Positions 57,979-64,000 of a stretch of 64,000 nt of DNA are shown here, piece by piece. Location of the stretch: contig OX359198.1 in NCBI GenBank assembly GCA_947172415.1, positions 4,929,401-4,993,400 of the forward strand, written 5' to 3'. A program made the translations under genes and the position numbers. This stretch comes from Chondrosia reniformis (Eukaryota > Porifera > Demospongiae > Chondrillida > Chondrillidae). Each line of letters opens with the position of its first letter. The first letter of the stretch is position 1. The notes beneath the pieces are model-generated. The model was not told the DNA's origin, did no database searches, and saw nothing but the letters and a program-made list of their open reading frames with translations.

Positions 57979-60900
57979 ATGTCTATTGAGTCTCCAATCA
58001 TAAGACTAGAGCCCAACAGGTATCCGTCTACCTTGAGATGTCTAATGTCTACCTTTTTCTATCGCTTGACCAGTGAATCATCTCACAGCTCATATGATAG
58101 TGCTCAGGAGGAGTTGCCTCCTGATGAGTGGATGCAGGAGAGAATGATTGGTAGGGGAAGTTTTGGGATAGTTTCATTGTGGAGAAACCAGGTAAGTTCA
58201 CTTGTGCATCATAAAGTATGACATCATGTTATACGAGCATGCTTCTAATTGAGAGAGGTGCCTTCTTGTGTGTTAATACATGCATTATCATTATTTACAG
58301 CAGTAGTCTTATTTATTTATTTACTGTAAAACCCTTAATATTAGCGCGCCGTTAATGTTAGCAAAATTAGCGATGCAATATCATTTGCTAACATTTATGG
58401 TCACTAAAAAATTTATTATTACGCATGTATAGTAGTGTGGAGCAAGTATTTACAACAAAACACTAAATTTAATGGACACTAATAAGTCATATATGGTAAA
58501 ACACTATAAAATGGACGTTAATATGTATTTTGTCTTATTTAATGTGGGAAGCTTTTAGACTGTAAGCCCCTACTTTAGGCTCCCATAATGGAATAAAAGT
58601 GGAAATAACGAAACATAAATGAAAAAATGAACACCTTCCTCATTGTCACAATAGCTGGTTATACGTACTTGTGTGTCCATGTTCAGTAAGCATAAATATA
58701 ACTGGCTGAGGCTGAAAAAGTATTTATAGTCTGTCATATTTCCTTACATGGTGTTGTTACTAAATCTGAATAGTCTAACACATTTGCTATCCATTACTGG
58801 CATAATTTGATTAATTGTTGTACCTCCCTTTTGTTAGAATACACGGCAAAATGTTGTTGTGAAGGAGTTTCGTAGTCCTCATCCCTCCTCCTTCACATTG
58901 GAGGAACAACGGTTCATTGATGAAGCGCAGATGATTATGAGATTAAGTCACAAAAATATAGTCAAGGCTATAGATCTACCATCAGATGCCAAGCTATCTC
59001 AGAGTATCGAATCACTGTACCTCTGCATGGAATACTGCGATGGAGGAGACCTGAGACAGGTGAGCTTAACAGTTACTTCTTCATATAAGGGATCCCAACC
59101 AAGATTAGACTTTGGTCACTTGGTTAATCAGGTGTAATATCTCCCAGTGATTATTTCTATTGCAGCATAGCCTTTGCACGGGATTGGTGTTTTCCATTGA
59201 CCATTAAGCACTCAATGTTTAATAATAAATGCATATACATATAATCAACATTTTATGGTTAATTTAAGAGAGTATAGTAATAAGGTCCTACACTGCTTGT
59301 TATCTGTATCTAAATGCTTTTTTCAAGTGAACTATCAACAGTATTTCATTAGTACTAATTCTAATGTATAATTCAACTGTCTTGAATTATTAATTGTCTG
59401 GACAGTGAACACTATTAGAGTGTTCCCTTTTATCACCATACATTTGATTGTGTATATATAAACATGTGTACGTATATAGGTACTTGAGAGATCTGAAAAC
59501 TTTTGTGGTTTGCCAGAAAGAGACATTAGGACCATGGTTGCAGATATTGGTAAGGCATGGGCTGTAGGTAGGTAGGTAGGTAGGTAGGTAGGTAGGTAGG
59601 TAGGTAGGTAGGTAGGTAGGTAGGTAGGTAGGTAGGTAGGTAGGTAGGTAGGTAGATGGGTGGGTGGGTGGGTAGGTAGGTAGGTAGGTAGGTAGGTAGG
59701 TAGGTAGGTAGGTAGGTAGGTAGGTAGGTAGGTAGGTAGGTAGATAGGTGGGTAGGTGGGTAGGTGGGTGGGTGGGTGGGTGGGTGGGTGGGTGGATGGG
59801 TAGGTAGGTAGGTAGGTAGGGTGGATGGGTAGGTAGGTAGGTAGGTAGGTAGGTAGGTAGGTAGGTGGGTGGGTGGATGGGTAGGTAGGTAGGTAGGTAG
59901 GGTGGATGGGTGGATGGGTGGATAGGTAGGTAGGTAGGGTGGATGGGTGGATGGGTGGATGGGTAGGTAGGTAGGTAGGTAGGTAGGTAGGGTGGATGGG
60001 TAGGTAGGTAGGTAGGTAGGTAGGTAGGTGGGTGGGTGGATGGGTAGGTAGGTAGGTAGGTAGGGTGGATGGGTGGATGGGTGGATAGGTAGGTAGGTAG
60101 GGTGGATGGGTGGATGGGTGGATGGGTAGGTAGGTAGGTAGGTAGGGTGGATGGGTGGATGGGTGGATAGGTAGGTAGGTAGGTAGGTAGGTAGGTAGGT
60201 AGGTAGGTAGGTAGGTAGGTAGGTAGGTAGGGTGGATGGGTGGATGGGTAGGTGGGTAGGTAGGTATGTGTACATATGTATATGACTCTTTGTACATGTG
60301 TAATATATATACGTATATGAATACCTCGCACTTACAGTTAAATAATGTGGTACATTAGGCTCCACAATGACAACTTACCAACCACAAAATGTACGTAGAT
60401 ATACTACTGTTATAGACTAGATTGAAAGAGAAGAGAAACTTCATTAAAAAACTTCTAAATGCTCAGTATCTTAACATAAAACAATTCACACCAATCAAAT
60501 TGACTGTATGTACAGTAAGGCCCCACACATAGCTTGTTTTCATTGCTTGTCCACTGATAATACCATTTCTCTATGTATATGTACGTATGTACATGTATGT
60601 AGCTTGTGGACTGCAGTTTCTGCATGCCAAGGATATAACACATCGCGACATCAAACCAGAGAATATTCTCTTGAAGCATGAAGGCCATGAAGTGAGTTTA
60701 CAGTCATTTTGCAATAGTATTATACATATGTAGCTAGTCACAGTACACATTACATTTGTATACGTATATAAATGCATATACTCATTCAGGGTTTCTTTTA
60801 GAAGGGGAATTGATGGGAGGCAAAATATAGTATATGTCGTAAAATATTGACACATCCATACGTACATACATGTATCTCTTGTAGATTGTTTACAAATTAT

Positions 60901-63643
60901 CAGACTTTGGTTATGCCAAAGAAGCAGAGAGTAACAAACTTGTTTCTCTTGTGGGAACCCTTCAATATGCTGTAAGTTATATATTCAGAACTTTATTATA
61001 CTGAAGAGAATGTAAACTATTCAAAACCAGCACAAGAAATGGATAGGATTGCCTAATGATCGCTTCATTATATCATTCATTCTAATCTTTTATCAAATTA
61101 GGCTCCGGAGGTCCTACGAGTCAGTGAACGTCCTTACAGGAGGAGTGTAAGCAACACTAGTGAAATCGAAATATGCTTTTAATTTACATTTTCCTGAGAC
61201 GTTTGGTCGCAACTACGTACATGCATACATACATACGTACATAAGATAACACTAAGAATCTCCTGGAAACTCTAGTTTATAAGTACACCAGTATATACAT
61301 ACTGTAGATGCATGTTTTATCTATCATTGTCCATCTGGAAATTTCTTTGCTAAACCAGCCAAGTGACTACAGTCAATATTTGGTTGGGTGACCAAAGTTG
61401 AACTATATATGTCAGCCAGTGATCACCTGCGCAGACAACCGTTTCAGCTTCCTTAGGATCTCTAGCTATAGTGTAGTACACTTTTGTAGTAAGAGTTTGT
61501 ATCAACTTTGACTTGGCTGGCTTTGGCATAACAGCACAGGCATTATGAATTAACTCCTCTTTCTTTATACATGTATGTTCCTACGTACGTATGTGCATGT
61601 ACATTCCTACGTACGTATGTGCATGTACGTAATTTTATTCTCTGTACCTTTAATCAGGTTGACTATTAATATTCTCTGTACCTTTAATCAGGTTGACTAT
61701 TAATATTCTCTGTACCTTTAATCAGGTTGACTATTAATATTCTCTGTACCTTTAATCAGGTTGACTATTAATATTCTCTGTACCTTTAATCAGGTTGACT
61801 ATTAATATTCTCTGTACCTTTAATCAGGTTGACTATTAATATTCTCTGTACCTTTAATCAGGTTGACTATTAATATTCTCTGTATCTTTAGTCAGGTTGA
61901 CTATTAATATTCTCTGTACCTTTAATCAGGTTGACTATTAATATTCTCTGTACCTTTAATCAGGTTGACTACTAATATTCTCTGTACCTTTAATCAGGTT
62001 GACTATTAATATTCTCTGTACCTTTAATCAGGTTGACTACTAATATTCTCTGTGCCTTTAATCAGGTCGACTGTTGGAGTTTTGGTGTAGTGGTGTTTGA
62101 GTCCTGCTGTGGAAGGAGACCATTTCTTCATAACCACAACTGGGTGACTGAATTGAGCATTATTGAATCAAAGAAGTCACAGGATATCTTTGTATATAGA
62201 CCAAAGCCTGGGACAGGTACGTAGTACATGTACATATAAATAATCTAATACGCAATACTTATCATGTTACTTCTAATTTAGAATAAAACCACTATAGGGA
62301 GTGAGACTTTGAATAAGGATTAATATAGGTTTCTCCTTTTACTCTTCTTCTTCTCTACCAGGCCAGACAGCTGTTTCTGGGAATTCCACCTTTCATCAGT
62401 GACCCTGGGAATTCCACCTTTCATTAGTGCCCCTGGGAATTCCACCTTTCATCAGTGACCCTGGGAATTCCACCTTTCATTAGTGACCCTGGGAATCCTT
62501 TTTTCTACTTTTTGATCCTTTGTGGGTCTTTGGCTTATGTATGCCAACAACTGTTGATTCATTTCTTGATATTCTTACACCTAAAATGCCTTTTACCATG
62601 TAGTTTACCCATATATATGTATATCAAAAATGCAATCAGACATCATATGTCACCATTTTTGCATATAGTTGTAGAGAAGTAAGTAGATATGTATGTATGT
62701 AGGTGCTAGTTCTGTATCCAATAAGAGTATGTTATAATGCATCTAACTACTCAATAACTGAAACAAGAATTTATTTTAACATCAAATATCTCTGTTTTTT
62801 TAATATCATTACAACAGGATTGTTAGAAAATATATGTGCATGTACGTACATATGTATGTATATGTGCTTAATAAACATAGAGAAGAAGTAACTGAGTGCT
62901 ACACCCTTTTAATATTGAATATTATCTGTGTGTATGTTTAGAAATAATATTCCTTCTTGATTAGATGAAACTATTTATAGTGACAGACTACCACAACCGA
63001 ACAGACTCTCGAGGTATGTACTACGTATATGTCCTTATATGGTAATATTTTTATATTCCTCTAGTATCACCATATTTTCACTCTTACTGTTAGGAAGTTA
63101 GCTATATTATATGGCTTCCTTTCTAGAAAGGGGCCATTTTCTATAACCTAGTAGATTTTTTGATTAAGTTTCAACTTCTGTTCTAAATACATTAACACTA
63201 TGAAAAGGGAGAAAGGGGAGTTAGTTACGTATGTACACTAAGCCAGTACCAAGGTTTGGTTGGTCATGTATCATATCTCAGTAATATGTTAAGAAATTAG
63301 ACCAATGTTTTTACAAACATGGTTGTTTTGTTATAGGCCATTGACAGATGGGCTTGAAAAGTGGCTAAGGATGGTATTAGAAGTCAACTCAGTTAGAAGG
63401 AATGGCACAGACAGCCTGAATTACCTCAATGGGGTTATTCAGACCAAAGTTATCAATATTATAAGCATGAGCACTGGATGTGTATCCAGCTACAGTGCTT
63501 TCAAAGTGGAAAGCTATCAAGCCTTGCATGAAGCAGTGAGACGTGACAGAGCTCTAAGCTCCCAAGGCATATCAGGAGCCTATTTGCTCACAACCGAAGG
63601 AAAGAAAGTTGAAGAGCTACACTCTCCTCCAATGATTTGCCAA
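57979..63643 (+). CDS. I-kappa-B kinase (IKK-alpha/beta type), 5' part
   Basis: Ten exons, all phase-consistent, 393 codons so far: 57979-58019, 58074-58191, 58838-59059, 59480-59549, 60603-60691, 60885-60971, 61102-61146, 62066-62216, 62965-63013 and 63337-63643. Kinase motifs: glycine loop IGRGSFGIV (39-47), VVVKEF (Lys62), Glu82, LYLCMEYCDGGDLRQ hinge, HRDIKPEN (164-171), DFGYAKE (187-193), VGTLQYAAPE, and VDCWSFGVVVFESCCGRRPF. LEKWLRMVLE and a ubiquitin-like domain (TKVINIISMSTGCVSSYSAF to MICQ) follow. This order is specific to IKK. The scaffold/dimerisation domain and any NEMO-binding end would lie beyond the window. IKK phosphorylates I-kappa-B and releases NF-kappa-B. The ATG is preceded by possible upstream exons, but MSIESP joins in phase. 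In the activation loop, ESNKLVSLVGT has Asn where IKK-beta has Ser177, and keeps the Ser181 equivalent. Confidence 0.85.
59565..60268. repeat. 700-bp GGTA/GGGT/GGAT satellite in an IKK intron
   Basis: Pure ggta runs alternate with ggtggatgggtggatggg blocks, forming a higher-order pattern. At 59763-59790 there are about seven consecutive gggt units, a G-quadruplex-type sequence on the coding strand. The long minus-strand frames through it (PTYLPTHPP repeats) are artefacts of the repeat. Confidence 0.95.
61640..62065. repeat. 34-bp minisatellite that repeats the IKK 3' splice site
   Basis: Thirteen head-to-tail units at an exact 34-bp period, ctctgtacctttaatcagg then ttgactattaatatt. The thirteenth unit flows into the exon at 62066: its aatcag is the used acceptor, and GTCGAC of the exon matches gttgac of the units. 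Variants include tatctttagtcag (one unit) and gactactaatatt (two units). Confidence 0.95.
62377..62498. repeat. 28-bp tandem repeat, 4 copies plus a partial one
   Basis: Unit ctgggaattccacctttcat + cagtgacc, alternating with a tagtg(a/c)cc variant. It lies in an IKK intron. On the minus strand each unit with cagtg carries actgatgaaagg, which again resembles the start of a hammerhead core. A related single block is at 56240-56310. Confidence 0.85.
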
Positions 63644-64000
63644 GTATGAAGGTTTAAACATTCTCACAAATATATACAGGTTACAGGTTATGGTCCAGAG
63701 GTTATGGACAATAGCTAAAATACATATATTATGAGGCTGAGTAATTATATTTCGACAGAAGTCCAAACCAATGAGCTATAACTGGTTTGTACTCTGTTGC
63801 CATGGCATTTGGGCAGCCTGAGGTCAATATGGCTGAAAATAATTGCATACTATTTACTTCAATGACTGGTTTACCTCCTGTATAGAAACCACTATCTTCC
63901 TTCAGCAATTTAGGTTGTATATTGTACAACTGTTCTTGCTTTGGCTTCAAATATGTATATAACACCAGCAATGTTGTGTCTGGTTTGCAATGTGTGAATT
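63644..64000 (+). other. IKK intron running off the window
   Basis: Begins with the donor CAA/GTATGA at 63643/63644. No further IKK exon was recognised before the end. The minus-strand frame at 63729-63971 has no known domain. Confidence 0.5.

Noticed and set aside
59335..60365. Three long minus-strand frames of about 280-320 codons rich in Pro-Thr-Tyr-Leu and His-Pro
   Set aside because: They are translations of the GGTA/GGAT satellite in several frames at once, so they reflect the repeat and not a protein.
61640..62065. Regular 34-bp repeat as a CRISPR array
   Set aside because: No spacers; the unit is entirely repeated and merges into a kinase exon.

Overview
The window looks like nuclear DNA of an early-branching animal, most likely a demosponge of the Amphimedon type. 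It is AT-rich, its genes are split into short exons with GT-AG introns (one only 54 bp), and there are many Penelope-like element (PLE) pieces, MITEs and minisatellites. The gene content is that of metazoan innate immunity and death signalling: Ig/fibronectin-III receptor, CARD, Death, Roc-COR and I-kappa-B kinase (IKK). The sponge assignment is an inference from this content, not a database match. Layout: (1) 1-0.5 kb, a PLE relic. (2) 1.0-8.3 kb, minus strand, a seven-exon receptor of about 592 aa (signal peptide, Ig, FN3, Ig, FN3, transmembrane helix, acidic tail); its largest intron holds a dead pogo/Tigger transposon and MITEs. (3) 8.4-20.5 kb, mainly mobile elements: a TIR element carrying a RecQ-like fragment, a hAT element with an internal inversion, a TTAA-flanked element and PLE ends. 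(4) 20.7-29.4 kb and 43.7-52.6 kb, two same-orientation copies of a segmental duplication of about 8.7 kb. Each carries a plus-strand CARD plus C-terminal-anchor gene, a minus-strand secreted-protein gene, a 27-bp minisatellite and PLE ends. (5) Between the copies, a decayed BTB-BACK gene (minus) and an apparently intact Death-Roc-COR gene (plus, 35.6-40.6 kb) with a PLE in one intron. (6) 53-57.9 kb, weak exon candidates, a 60-bp minisatellite and a perfect 60-bp palindrome. (7) 58.0-63.6 kb and beyond, an IKK-alpha/beta-type kinase cut by the window end. How the genes may work together (inference): a CARD protein with a C-terminal membrane anchor resembles the layout of the MAVS adaptor, Death-Roc-COR proteins are NTP-controlled death-fold scaffolds, and IKK is the kinase that activates NF-kappa-B. 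Within 25 kb the window therefore holds a membrane-anchored death-fold adaptor, a death-fold GTPase and the kinase of the same kind of pathway. The CARD copy at 43.7 kb is open throughout; the one at 20.7 kb is broken inside its CARD exon. Exon models were made by eye from splice sites and phase agreement; no alignment or transcript data were available.
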